Positions 23,764 to 33,435 are shown, counted from the first letter of the stretch. The stretch is DNA of 64,000 bases from an uncultured Mycoplasma sp. (GCA_947648205.1 CANSNC010000004.1:1-64000); one strand, 5' to 3'. The notes: a model not told the origin generated them from the letters alone. A program made the numbers and translations.

Positions 23764-25662
23764 ATGAAAAAAATGAAAATAAAAGATATATATTATTTAC
23801 CAACTTATGAACAAAGACTTAAAGAACATAATAGAAAATCAAGTTTTTTAATAACATTAAATCTTTGTTATAGATATGTAAAGTATTTTAAATTTTCTTT
23901 TTGATTTGCCTTATTTGCTTCTACTTTATCAACTGTATTCAATATTCTTGTTATTTTAGGTGTAAGTGAAATTACAAAAAAATTAAATGAATATTTAGAT
24001 CCTGCAATTAAAGAAGTTACACTAGAAACTTTATTGGTATATGGTACAGTATTGATTGTCTTTTATTTTTTAAATGCTTTGGGAAATTTTTTGATGAATT
24101 TCATATTAGTAGATATTTCACAAAAAATTTCATATAGGTTAAGAATGGATTTATTTAATAAAATTCAGATGTTGAAACTTCAATATTTTGACACACATGA
24201 AAGTGGAGACATCATGAGTGTGTTAACAAATGATATTTTCAACTTGATGATATTTATTTCTCAAAACTTTGGGCAATTAATGTTTGGTGTAACTACAATG
24301 ATTGGTATGTTAATTATTATGTTTTTAGTATCACCATTCTTAACATTAATTACATTAGGTATTGTTATATTACTTACAGTTTATATTGTATTTATGTCAA
24401 GAAAATCAGTTCCAGCATTTTTTAGACAACAAGAAAAATTAGGTAAAATGAATGGTTATATTGAAGAAATATTGTCAGGACAAAACATTGTTAATTTATT
24501 TAAAAGAGAAAAATTAACTGAAGATAATTTTCAAAAAATAAATTATGCTTTAAATAAGGAAGCTGAAAGAGCGCAAACAATATCAGGTTTGTTTATTCCT
24601 TTTATGAATTTTTTAGCTAACTTTTCAGTTTTTATAATGACTGTTATTGCTATTTTATTTATTGTAAATGGTATTAGTTTTGGTAGTGATATATTTGGTA
24701 ATTATAAAGGTGAAAATGGAAGTATAGATGTTGTAGCATCTATTGCATTAATTAATGCATATATGTTAGCATTAAGAAATTTTGTTCAACCTATTAACAA
24801 CATTGTTGGTATGATTGCTAATTTACAACAAGCTTTAGCTGGATCTAAACGTGCTTCTGAAATGTTTATTTTAGATAATGAAGATTTACCTGAAGAAACT
24901 CAAGTTGTAGAAAGTCTTAAAGGTTCATTAAAAATAAAAAATTTAAACTTTGGTTATAGTGAAAATAAATTGGTTTTAAAAAATATTAATCTTGATGTAA
25001 AACCTGGTGAAACTATTGCAATAGTTGGTCCAACAGGTTCTGGAAAAACAACAATCATAAATTTATTAACAAAATTTTATGATGTTACAGATGGTGATAT
25101 ATTGTTTGATAATTATGATATTAAAACTATTACAAAAAGTAGTATTAGAAACCAAGTTTCTATAGTGTTACAAGATACATATTTATTTACAGATACTATA
25201 AAGAATAATATTAGATATGCAAAGCCAAATGCAACTGATCAAGAAATAATGAATGTATGTAAGATTGCAAATTGTGATACATTCATCAATCAACTTGAAT
25301 TTGGATATAATACAATGTTAACTGAAAATGCAAGTGAATTATCACAAGGGCAAAAACAATTACTAGCAATTGCTAGAGCAATGCTAAGTACATCTTCAAT
25401 TTTAATTTTAGATGAAGCTACAAGTAATATTGATACAAGAACAGAAAAAGTAATACAAGATGCAATGAATAAATTAATTGCTACAAAAACTTCTTTTGTT
25501 ATTGCCCATAGATTGTCAACAATTAAAAATGCAGATAAAATTGTTGTTTTAAAAAATGGTGAAATAATTGAAATGGGAAATCATAATCAATTAATGAAAT
25601 TAAAAGGTTTTTATTATCAATTAAGTAATTCAAAAACAGGTAAAATTGATCAAGAAGATTAA
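23764..25662 (+). CDS. ABC exporter half-transporter with canonical catalytic residues
   Basis: The 632-residue protein is the partner of the preceding gene. It has a membrane domain with about six helices (1-350) and an ATPase domain. Walker A is GPTGSGKT from 422, Walker B ends in Asp550-Glu551 (ILDEATSNID) and the switch is His582 (IAHRLST). Its signature is LSQGQ (526-530) instead of LSGGQ. In a head-to-tail dimer this altered signature would face the degenerate Walker B of the partner. One composite site is thus doubly degenerate and the other fully canonical, the known asymmetric exporter pattern. The RBS AAGGAGGG lies within the end of the upstream gene; ATG 23773 is an alternative start. 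Confidence 0.9.
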
Positions 25663-25670
25663 TATAACAC

Positions 25671-25703
25671 AATCTACAACAAGTATTTGTTGTAGATTTT
25701 TAT
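25671..25703 (+). terminator. Terminator of the ABC exporter operon
   Basis: A perfect 12-bp stem (25671-25682 with 25687-25698), a 4-nt loop and a T-rich tail. Confidence 0.85.
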
Positions 25704-25835
25704 TTATAAATATTAAAATTCCTATATACCACAAAAATATAAAAAAATATCATTTTTTTTGTTTCTAATTTGTATTTGTCATTTTAAATTGATAAAATTA
25801 TTAATAGATTGTTGAATAATTGATGGAGTAATATT

Positions 25836-27134
25836 GTGAGTGATTTAAGTAAAAAAGATATAAGTGAACTTCCTAATGCGCAAAAATTAAATAACTATAA
25901 AAATATTTTACTTAAAGAAAGAAAGCGTATTCTAGATAGAATAACTTCACTTAACCAAAAATATTCATCTACTAATCTAAGATATGCTAAAAAAGTTATT
26001 GGTGAAGAAATAGATGTATTAGAGTTTGAGCTTGAAAAAGTTGATAGCTATTTGAGAAATTGTTTTTTTGATAAAAGAGTATTATTGGATAATATCAAAA
26101 ATAAACAAGATGAAATTAATGAAATTGAATTCTTGATTAAGATTAATGAATTGCCTGAAAGTATGAAAAGTGAACTACTAAGTAAGAAATTGGATTTAAA
26201 TTCATTTATTTGTGAATCAATTCTAAGAAATAATTTATCTAATGGAAATAGAAATTTTGCAAGTGCTACAAATATTGTAGAAGTAGAAAAAATAGTTGAA
26301 GTTCCAAAAATTGTAGAAGTTGAAAAAGTAATTGAAGTTCCAACAATTGTAGAGGTTGAAAAAACTATTGAGGTTGAAAAACCATATGAAGTTGAGAAGA
26401 TAGTAACAGTACCTGAAATTGTAGAAGTTGAAAAAGTAGTTGAGAAAATAATAGAAGTTCCAACATTAATTGGTGTTGATAAAGTTGTAGAAGTACCAAA
26501 AATTGTAGAAGTAGATACAAATGGAAATACTCCTATAATTAATACTGATGAAATAACAGATTCAATTAATAGATTATCTGAACAAGTATCAAATAATGTT
26601 TCATATAATCAAGAGTTATTCAATCAATTAAATCAAGCAAATGATAAATTAGAGTACTTAGAAAAATCATTAAGTGATTCTGTAAATGCTCAACCAACTA
26701 TTCAAAAAGAAGTTGAACCAATTTATATTGAAACTCCAGTTCTAGTTCAACATCCATATTATGATGAAGAACCTGAATATGAAGAAGAATATATTGAAAC
26801 TCAAGAAACACCAACAGTTGATGAAATTAGAAATGTAGTTGTTGAAGAATATTATCCAGTTGAAGAAGAAGAAGCACAAACTGCAGAACCAATTGTTACA
26901 CAAACAGTAACAGAAGAGATTATTCCTCCAGAACCAAAGATTGAAGTTATTGTTGAAAATCCAGATGATGTTCCAGACATTACAATTAACAATGAAAGAG
27001 TAACTCCAGTAGTTACAACAAATCCTCCAGTTGAACCACAACTTTCTACAAAAACTGTTCAACAAGAAGTTTATGAAGAAGTAGATGATGACTACTTTGA
27101 TGATGATGACGATTTTGATAGTGCATTTGAATAA
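25836..27134 (+). CDS. Cytoplasmic coiled-coil protein with EVEK/EVPK repeats and acidic tail
   Basis: The protein has 432 residues, no signal peptide and no membrane segment. Residues 1-130 are helical and charged, likely coiled coil. Residues about 147-230 are a run of short repeats of the type IVEVEK/IVEVPK. Another helical segment follows (about 235-285), then an acidic, Pro- and Glu-rich tail ending in DDDYFDDDDDFDSAFE. Repeats and acidic Pro-rich regions recall cytoskeletal and attachment-organelle proteins of other mycoplasmas, but no specific family is recognised. The start is GTG at 25836, supported by TGGAG 8 nt upstream. A terminator follows, so it appears monocistronic. Confidence 0.75.
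   Translation: MSDLSKKDISELPNAQKLNNYKNILLKERKRILDRITSLNQKYSSTNLRYAKKVIGEEIDVLEFELEKVDSYLRNCFFDKRVLLDNIKNKQDEINEIEFLIKINELPESMKSELLSKKLDLNSFICESILRNNLSNGNRNFASATNIVEVEKIVEVPKIVEVEKVIEVPTIVEVEKTIEVEKPYEVEKIVTVPEIVEVEKVVEKIIEVPTLIGVDKVVEVPKIVEVDTNGNTPIINTDEITDSINRLSEQVSNNVSYNQELFNQLNQANDKLEYLEKSLSDSVNAQPTIQKEVEPIYIETPVLVQHPYYDEEPEYEEEYIETQETPTVDEIRNVVVEEYYPVEEEEAQTAEPIVTQTVTEEIIPPEPKIEVIVENPDDVPDITINNERVTPVVTTNPPVEPQLSTKTVQQEVYEEVDDDYFDDDDDFDSAFE
26276..26520 (+). repeat. In-frame EVEK/EVPK-coding repeats
   Basis: Imperfect units of about 18-24 bp encode alternating (I/V)VEVEK and (I/V)VEVPK in the gene at 25836. The units are diverged at DNA level (GAAGTTGAA, GAAGTAGAA, GAGGTTGAA), so they are older than a fresh tandem expansion. 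Confidence 0.75.
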
Positions 27135-27148
27135 TTTTTAGAAATAAG

Positions 27149-27185
27149 ATATGAAAATAAATAATTTATTTTCATATTTTTTATT
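27149..27185 (+). terminator. Rho-independent terminator
   Basis: The stem ATATGAAAATAAA pairs with TTTATTTTCATAT across a short loop. A T-rich tail follows, 14 nt after the EVEK-repeat gene. Confidence 0.8.
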
Positions 27186-27336
27186 TTATTACTCACTAAC
27201 TCTATAATAATTAATTTAATAACTTATAAGTTTTTAATTTAAGAAAATTTATTTTTAATTTTTATTAAAAAATTATTATATAATTTATTGTTACAACATT
27301 TTAGTGTGTAATAAAATAATAATGATGGTAATGGAA

Positions 27337-28116
27337 ATGAAAAAAATGGAATTTAATAAAAAGAGATTTATATCTCTTTTAGTTTTAGGTGCTTCTGCAT
27401 TTGCTATCGGAGTACCAACAATAGCTTTAGTTTCTTGTTCAGAAACTAGTAATAATCCTGGTGGGGATTCAAATAATCCAGGTGGAGATTCAAATAATCC
27501 AGGTGGAGATTCAAATAATCCAGGTGGAGATTCAAATAATCCAGGCACACAAAAGAAAAAAGTGCAATCTTTAACAACAGATAACCCTTTTGATTCAAAA
27601 GATGGAAATTATTTATTCCATTCATATGGAAATACATCATTTGGTTCTTGATCAAAAACAGACATAAAAAATCACTTTGGAAATATAACTTGAAAAACTA
27701 ATGATACTAAAAATAGGTTATCTTATACATTCGATGATAAAGATAGTGCAGATGTTAAATCAAAATTAAATATATTAAAAGAAAAAGTAACTGCTGATTG
27801 TACTCAAGCTAATTCAACTAAAAATACACAACCTACAATTAAATTTAGTACTTTAAATTTTACAGGTGTAACTCAAGCAACTGGTTCAAATATTAGATTT
27901 AGTCTTTCTTTTGATAGTTCTGATAAGCTTGAAACTCTTGCAATTGCATTCTTTTTAAATGAAGGTTATGAATGAACAAATGGAGCAGTTCAAAATGGAA
28001 CAAATGGTTGAGATAACATATTTGAAGCATTTGCAAAAGATACTCTTAAAAATGGTAATCCTTCAGGATATTATTTTACTATTAATAAAGATGATCCATT
28101 TTCTGCAAATAAATAA
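27337..28116 (+). CDS. Lipoprotein with NNPGGDS tandem repeats
   Basis: About 259 residues. A basic N-terminus and hydrophobic segment lead to the lipobox ALVSC, so it is an anchored surface lipoprotein. Directly after the Cys are four copies of NNPGGDS plus a partial fifth, forming a flexible stalk. The rest (about 80-259) contains Trp residues encoded by TGA and no recognised family. The start is uncertain: ATG codons at 27322, 27325, 27331, 27337 and 27346 are in frame and no clear ribosome binding site decides; 27337 (MKKMEF) is chosen because it gives a normal signal peptide. A terminator follows. Confidence 0.75.
27451..27545 (+). repeat. 21-bp tandem repeat (4.5 copies), in frame
   Basis: Units begin at 27451, 27472, 27493 and 27514, with a partial unit at 27535. 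Units 2-4 are identical (AATAATCCAGGTGGAGATTC plus A) and unit 1 differs at two positions. The unit length is a multiple of three, so copy changes would lengthen or shorten the NNPGGDS stalk without breaking the frame. Confidence 0.9.
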
Positions 28117-28144
28117 TGTATTTTAATTTTTTAAAGATTTAATT

Positions 28145-28182
28145 ATATTCACAATCAATAAATGATTGTGAATATTTTTTTA
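28145..28182 (+). terminator. Rho-independent terminator
   Basis: A perfect 13-bp stem (28145-28157 with 28163-28175), a 5-nt loop and a T run, 29 nt after the NNPGGDS lipoprotein gene. Confidence 0.85.
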
Positions 28183-28500
28183 CATAATAAATATTAAAAG
28201 TTTTAAAGATAGTTATTTTTAAAATTAAAAAACATGAAGAACTATACATAATATTTTTATCATGTATTTTACTTCATGTATTCATTGATTCTACCACTAA
28301 ATTTTTATTTTTATCAACTTCAACTAGAACTATTGCTAAAGTAAAAAGGATATAAGCAATGTTATATCACTATCTCCTATTTGAATTGGTTCTACATGTT
28401 GGCTCAATTGTTTGTTTATATAAATAGAATTTACATAAATAAAAAAGAAAAATTGCCATTGGTTTTTTAGTTTAAATAGTTTTATCAATAGTGATTATAA
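28183..28500 (-). pseudogene. Possible gene relic on the minus strand
   Basis: The gap between the genes at 27337 and 28584 has no intact gene. Read on the minus strand, however, one frame from about 28495 gives coding-like sequence including NQWQFFFFIYVNS and KQLSQHVEPIQIGDSDIT down to about 28350. A second frame continues from about 28350 with LAIVLVEVDKNKNLVVES. One frameshift would join them into about 100 residues. There is no clear start, and the family is not recognised. It may be a decayed gene fragment or chance. Confidence 0.35.
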
Positions 28501-28513
28501 GAATTTAATATGT

Positions 28514-28570
28514 TATGATTAATATTATTGTGCTTTAAACCATTTTAAAATCCTTGAAAAGGATTTTTTT
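28514..28570 (+). promoter_or_regulatory. Promoter-like element and hairpin directly before the nuclease gene
   Basis: TATGAT (28514-28519) is a plausible -10 without a clear -35. A 9-bp stem AAAATCCTT (28547-28555) with AAGGATTTT (28559-28567) and T run follows. It ends only about 5 nt before the ribosome binding site TAGGAG of the gene at 28584. A transcript from this promoter would have to pass a terminator-like hairpin, as in attenuation. Confidence 0.45.
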
Positions 28571-28583
28571 ATTTAGGAGTTTT

Positions 28584-29828
28584 ATGAGTAAAAAAAGGAT
28601 AAAAAAACAAAATAAAATTTTATATATAATTTTAATTTTTATTTTATTATGTCTGATAGGTGGAGTAATATATTATTTTGTTTTTTATAAAGAAAATGTT
28701 AAGTCTGAAAATAATAATAATAAACCATTGATTGACAAACCAATAGGAGATAATTTATATAGTGTTAATCAAGAAAATGGATTTATTATAAAAAATTATT
28801 CTTTAGTGGAACAAAATATTTTAGAAAATCCTGCAATAAATTTGTATGATAATGATATTTATAAATATATTAGATATTCAGTTAGCGACCATAATCCTAT
28901 TGGATTTAATTTAACTATTGATCAAAATGAGTTTTATAAAATTGGTCACTGAAATACACTTAATTTTAATTTATTAAAAAATAATCCTAGTGCAAAAGAA
29001 AAAGAACATGCTATGAATATAGCTAAAATAGTGAATTATTTTAAATTTGATTTAATAGGTATGACAGAAATTAATAAAAATGTTATTACTGAAGCCAATG
29101 CTATTGAGGTAAATAATCCAGCAAGTAATTTTGTTAATTTAATAAATGATTTAGTGCCAGAAGCTAGAAAAAATCAATATCACTATAATATTATTGTTTC
29201 AAAGAATACAAATTCTTTATATGCTAAAAGTGGTCAATCAGAGCAAGTGGCTATTTTGTATAATACAAAAAAATTTAAACTTAATGAAGCAAATAGCAAA
29301 AATGATGCATTAATTGGGAGTGGAACTTTTTATTCAAATTCATCTGTTAATGATAATGGTATTGATAGAGATTATGTTAGAGCACCTTTTGGAAGTAAAT
29401 TTCAAACAACTAATAATGTCAATAATAAAGAATTTGTTGTAAGCTTTAGCCATTTTGATAGTCCTGGAAGTAGTCAAGATTCAGTAGATTATGGTCTAAT
29501 AGATGGCATTGGAAAACAAGAATATTTTGAGGCACAACAAATAGATAAAGTTATTGAAGAGTTTAGAACATTATATAATACCAATAATGTTATTTTTATG
29601 GGTGACACTAATATAAAAACAGGTAAACAAAATTCTGCTTTTAATATTGAAAAATTATCTAGTTTAAATTATAAATTTGCATTTGATGATAATGATTACT
29701 ACAATACTTCATTGGCTACAGTAGCAACTGTTAATAAGTATCCAAATGATCAGTTAAAATGATATTCTAATGCTTATGATAAAATAATTTACCGATTAGA
29801 TGAGTTTCAAACAACTATTAGTAAATAA
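28584..29828 (+). CDS. Membrane-anchored endonuclease/exonuclease/phosphatase-family protein with permuted motif order
   Basis: The protein has 414 residues. An N-terminal membrane anchor (about 13-37) without lipobox places the rest outside the cell. Motifs of the EEP nuclease fold are present: GHWNTLNF (121-128), GMTEIN with Glu162, SHFDSPG from 289, GDTN (340-343) and YDKI (Asp399). The SDHNP motif, normally at the extreme C-terminus, is at residues 101-105, just before GHWN. The domain thus looks circularly permuted. Mycoplasmas use surface nucleases of this superfamily to obtain nucleotides, the likely role here. It is not known to me whether this order is general among mycoplasma nucleases. 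TAGGAG precedes the ATG. Confidence 0.8.
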
Positions 29829-29928
29829 TTAGTATTAAAAATACAATTAAGTTATTAATTTTATATAAAAATGTAAGTAAAATAATAATAAAATTAAATA
29901 TGTTATTATGTTGGAAGAGTAACTTGCT

Positions 29929-31179
29929 ATGAATAAATTTAATTATAATAAAACTTTAACTTTTTATGGGTATAGTAATGTTAAAGTTGTAAAACTATTA
30001 GGTTCATTTTATTTTTGTAATAAATTATTTTTATTGTTCTTAGAAGAAAAAGATAATTTATTATTTAATTCTTTATTTGTAATAAAAGATGGGAAAATTG
30101 TTGATTATATTTGTAATTTTATAGATCAACAATTTAATTTTGAATCATCATCAATTATGGATGGTAGTTTTTTTAGTAAAAACTTAAAACCATATTTATT
30201 TTATACTGGATCTGTTATGGATGAAAATGGCAATTTTAAATCAGTGATTGTAAGATCAGATTTTAGTCCAATTAATAATTTAATTAGTCATAAAACAGAA
30301 CTAAGAGTAGATTTTAATAATGTTAAAAAATATAATCAAAATATTTCAAACCCTTTTGTATTTTCTTATAATAATAGATATTATTTATTAGTTGTATCTA
30401 ATAATTTAGAAACTAATAATGCAACATTATTATTGTTTAGTTTAAGTGATTTTTTGAATAATCCAAGATTTATAAAAGAGATTAATATTAAAGATATATA
30501 TGAAACAATTGATAGTATACATTTAAAAGTGATGGGTAATAGTATATTATTATTTGTTACTTCAACTTTTAAAAATAAATCTACTAAAGATCCTTTGAAT
30601 GGTCAAATATCTTTTTATTCAATAATAGAAGATTTACACAATTTTTTTAATGATAAAGATGAAATTTATTTTATAACAAATTTTAATAAAGTTGATGTTT
30701 CAGATAATTTTATTTATCCTTTGATTTATTCAATTAATAATGCAAATTATTTATTGGGTGTTGTATCAGATAGTGTTAATAATAATTTAATTACAAGTCC
30801 TAAAGTCTTTTCTTTTGATGGGAATAAAATAAAATTAACTCTTAATGAAGTTAGCAAGAAATTAATCTCTAAAATATTTGATAATAGAGTTTTATTCCGT
30901 GAATTATATTTAGAGGATGATCATAAAATTGAATTGTTAGATGATCAAAAATTGTTGTTTACTATAAGTTATGATGGCTTTGATCTAAAAATAGAAAATC
31001 ATACTACATCAAAAGTAGATGAATCATACATTTTAGTAAATAAAGATAAATGTAATGTTAAGGTTCTAGTTGATACAAATGTTTTAGAAATATATATTGA
31101 TAATTCTTGTGTTTATACATCAATTATACATATAGAGAAAAAGATTTTAATGCATAAAAACTTTATAGTTAAAATTTAA
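29929..31179 (+). CDS. GH32-like protein lacking the catalytic residues
   Basis: The 416-residue protein has no signal peptide. It resembles sucrose-6-phosphate hydrolases (GH32) in the order of segments: IMDGSFF (76-82; family GxxSGS), YLFYTG (89-94), NPFVFSYNNRYYLLVV near 141, LFRELYLE with Arg324-Glu325, and the C-terminal beta-sandwich strand VLEIYIDNSCVYTS. The N-terminal WMNDPNG with the nucleophile Asp is absent. The transition-state RDP motif appears as SNP (140-142). An active hydrolase is therefore unlikely; a sugar-binding or regulatory role, or decay in progress, is possible. The frame is fully intact. It lies between the nuclease gene and clpB and has its own terminator. Confidence 0.6.
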   Translation: MNKFNYNKTLTFYGYSNVKVVKLLGSFYFCNKLFLLFLEEKDNLLFNSLFVIKDGKIVDYICNFIDQQFNFESSSIMDGSFFSKNLKPYLFYTGSVMDENGNFKSVIVRSDFSPINNLISHKTELRVDFNNVKKYNQNISNPFVFSYNNRYYLLVVSNNLETNNATLLLFSLSDFLNNPRFIKEINIKDIYETIDSIHLKVMGNSILLFVTSTFKNKSTKDPLNGQISFYSIIEDLHNFFNDKDEIYFITNFNKVDVSDNFIYPLIYSINNANYLLGVVSDSVNNNLITSPKVFSFDGNKIKLTLNEVSKKLISKIFDNRVLFRELYLEDDHKIELLDDQKLLFTISYDGFDLKIENHTTSKVDESYILVNKDKCNVKVLVDTNVLEIYIDNSCVYTSIIHIEKKILMHKNFIVKI

Positions 31180-31208
31180 AAGATAGTTTTGAACTATCTT
31201 TTTTTTTA
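31179..31208 (+). terminator. Rho-independent terminator
   Basis: The stem AAAGATAGTT pairs with AACTATCTTT across a 3-nt loop. A T run follows, starting at the stop codon of the GH32-like gene. Confidence 0.85.
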
Positions 31209-31234
31209 TTTGCATAATAAAAAATATTTAAAAA

Positions 31235-31275
31235 TTAGCACTCAAATGTGCAAAGTGCTAAATATGGTGTATAAT
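31235..31275 (+). promoter_or_regulatory. CIRCE operator and promoter of clpB
   Basis: TTAGCACTC (31235-31243), a 9-bp spacer and AAGTGCTAA (31253-31261) match the CIRCE consensus TTAGCACTC-N9-GAGTGCTAA with one change (G to A). A consensus -10 TATAAT is at 31270-31275. CIRCE is the binding site of the heat-shock repressor HrcA, so clpB should be HrcA-repressed and heat-induced. The operator overlaps the -35 region, where a bound repressor would block RNA polymerase. hrcA is not in the window. Confidence 0.9.
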
Positions 31276-31308
31276 CTATTAAACTAGCAAATAATGGAGG
31301 TATATCAT

Positions 31309-33435
31309 ATGGAATTTAATTTTGAACCAAGTGATAATAGAAGTGCATTAGAAAAATATACACGTAATTTAAATCAAGATGTTGAAAACAATAAATTAAA
31401 TAATGTTATTGGTCGTGAAGAAGAAATAAGAAGAATTATTGAAATACTGTCTAGACGTGAAAAAAATAATCCTATTTTAATTGGGGAACCAGGTGTTGGT
31501 AAAACAGCAATTGTAGAAGGTTTTGTAAGAAGAATTATTTCAAAGGATGTTCCAGGCAATTTAAAAAATTGTGTTGTATATGAAGTAAATTTATCATCAA
31601 TTATAGCTGGTGCATCATTTCAAGGTGAATTTGAAAAAAGAATAAATAATTTAATTAATGAAGCTAGAAAAAAAGATGCAAATATTATTTTGTTTATTGA
31701 TGAAATCCATCAGTTAATGGGTATGGGTAAAACAGGTCCAAATTCTGGTATGGATGCAGCAAATATTATTAAACCTTTAATGGCTCGTGGAGAAATTAAA
31801 ATTATAGGTGCAACTACTTTACAAGAATATAAGCAGTATATTGAAAAAGATGGAGCACTTGAGAGAAGATTTCAAAAAATATTAGTAGATGAACCAACTC
31901 CTAATGAAGCATTAGCTATTATGAGAGGATTAAAAGAAAAATGAGAAATTTTTCACAATGTAAGAATTACAGATAATGCATTAATAGCAGCTGTTAAATT
32001 ATCTGAACGTTATATATCTGATAAATATTTACCAGATAAAGCAATTGACTTAATAGATGAAGCTGCTGCAAAAATTAAAACACAAGCACATAGTGCTCCT
32101 GTAGAACTTGATACAATAAATCGTGAAGTATTTTTACTAGAAGCTGAAAAAATAGCTTTAAATAAAGAAAAGCATGATTCATCAATTAATAGAATAAATG
32201 AAATTGATAAAAGATTACAGCAATTAAAGTTATCTCAAGATAAATTAACTAAAGAATGAGAATTACAAAAAGAACAGCAAGCAAAACTTGCAAAGGTTAA
32301 AAATGATATTGAACAAAATACTCATTCAGTTGAAATGTACCAAAACCAAGGGGATTATGTTCAAGCTTCAAAAATAATGTATCAGGATTTGCCTAAATTA
32401 AAAAAGCAACTTGAAGATATTGAAAAAGAAATTTCTTTAAATAAAAATTTATTGATAAAAGATTATGTTGATGAAACAGATGTTGCAAGTGTTATTAGTA
32501 GAATGACTAAAATACCTTTAGAAAAAATATCTGAATCTGAAAATGAAAAATTATTAAAATTAAAAGATAATTTAAAACTTAGAGTTAAAGGGCAAGATAA
32601 TGCAATAAATTTAGTTGTTGATACAGTTTTAAAAAATCGTGTTGGTATTAATAACCCAAATAGACCAATAGGTAGTTTTATGTTTGTTGGTCCAACAGGT
32701 GTTGGTAAAACAGAACTTGCAAAATCTTTAGCATACAATTTATTTAATAGTGAAAAAGCTATGGTAAGAATTAATATGAGTGAGTATATGGAAAAACACT
32801 CTGTTAGTAGATTAATTGGTGCTCCTCCAGGATATATAGGATATGAACAATCTGGTGAATTGAGTGAAGCTGTTAGAAGAAAACCATATTCAATTGTTTT
32901 ATTAGATGAAATAGAAAAAGCTCATCCTGATATTTTAAATTTACTATTGCAAATATTAGATGATGGACAGCTAAAAGATGCGCAAGGCAGATTTATTAAT
33001 TTTAAAAATACAATAATTATTATGACATCAAATGTGGGATCTACATTTGTAATTGATAATAAAATGGATGAATTTAATAGAATATTAAAAGTAACATTTA
33101 AACCTGAATTTTTAAATAGAATAGATGAAATTGTTGATTTTAATCCAATATCTATTGAAATTGCCAATGATATATCTGTTAAATTGTTAAAAGAATTATC
33201 AAATCGTTTGAAGGAAAATAATTATAATATACATTTTTCAGACAATATTGTAGGATATATTACACATAATGGATATGATAAAGAATATGGAGCAAGACCA
33301 CTAAATAGATTTATTCAAAAAAATCTTGAAACATATATAACAAATCAAATAATTAAAAAAATAATAGTTCCAAATCAATCTATTTTAATAGACTATGATA
33401 AAAAACTTGGATTACAAGTTAAAAAACAATCTTAA
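31309..33435 (+). CDS. clpB: Chaperone ClpB (disaggregase), short form
   Basis: ClpB is a hexameric AAA+ disaggregase that works with DnaK to rescue aggregated proteins. The 708-residue protein starts about where full-length ClpB begins its first ATPase domain, so the N-terminal Clp-N domain is missing. Nucleotide-binding domain 1 has Walker A GEPGVGKT from 59 and Walker B LFIDEIHQL. The middle coiled coil spans about 270-385. Nucleotide-binding domain 2 has Walker A GPTGVGKT from 461 and VLLDEIEKAHPD. Loss of the N-domain resembles the internal-start form of other bacteria and is usual in mycoplasmas. The start at 31309 lies 8 nt after TGGAGG and is controlled by the CIRCE operator upstream. 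Confidence 0.95.

Noticed and set aside
26742-27065. Open frame on the minus strand opposite the acidic tail of the EVEK protein.
   Set aside because: Its product is a low-complexity Phe/Asn/Trp/Cys sequence, the reverse reading of GAA/GAT-rich codons, and has no start signals.
27451-27545. CRISPR-like array.
   Set aside because: The 21-bp units are directly adjacent without spacers and code in frame for NNPGGDS.
27291-27655. Two minus-strand frames with PGLFESP and LDYLNLH repeats.
   Set aside because: They are antisense readings of the 21-bp coding repeat of the lipoprotein gene.
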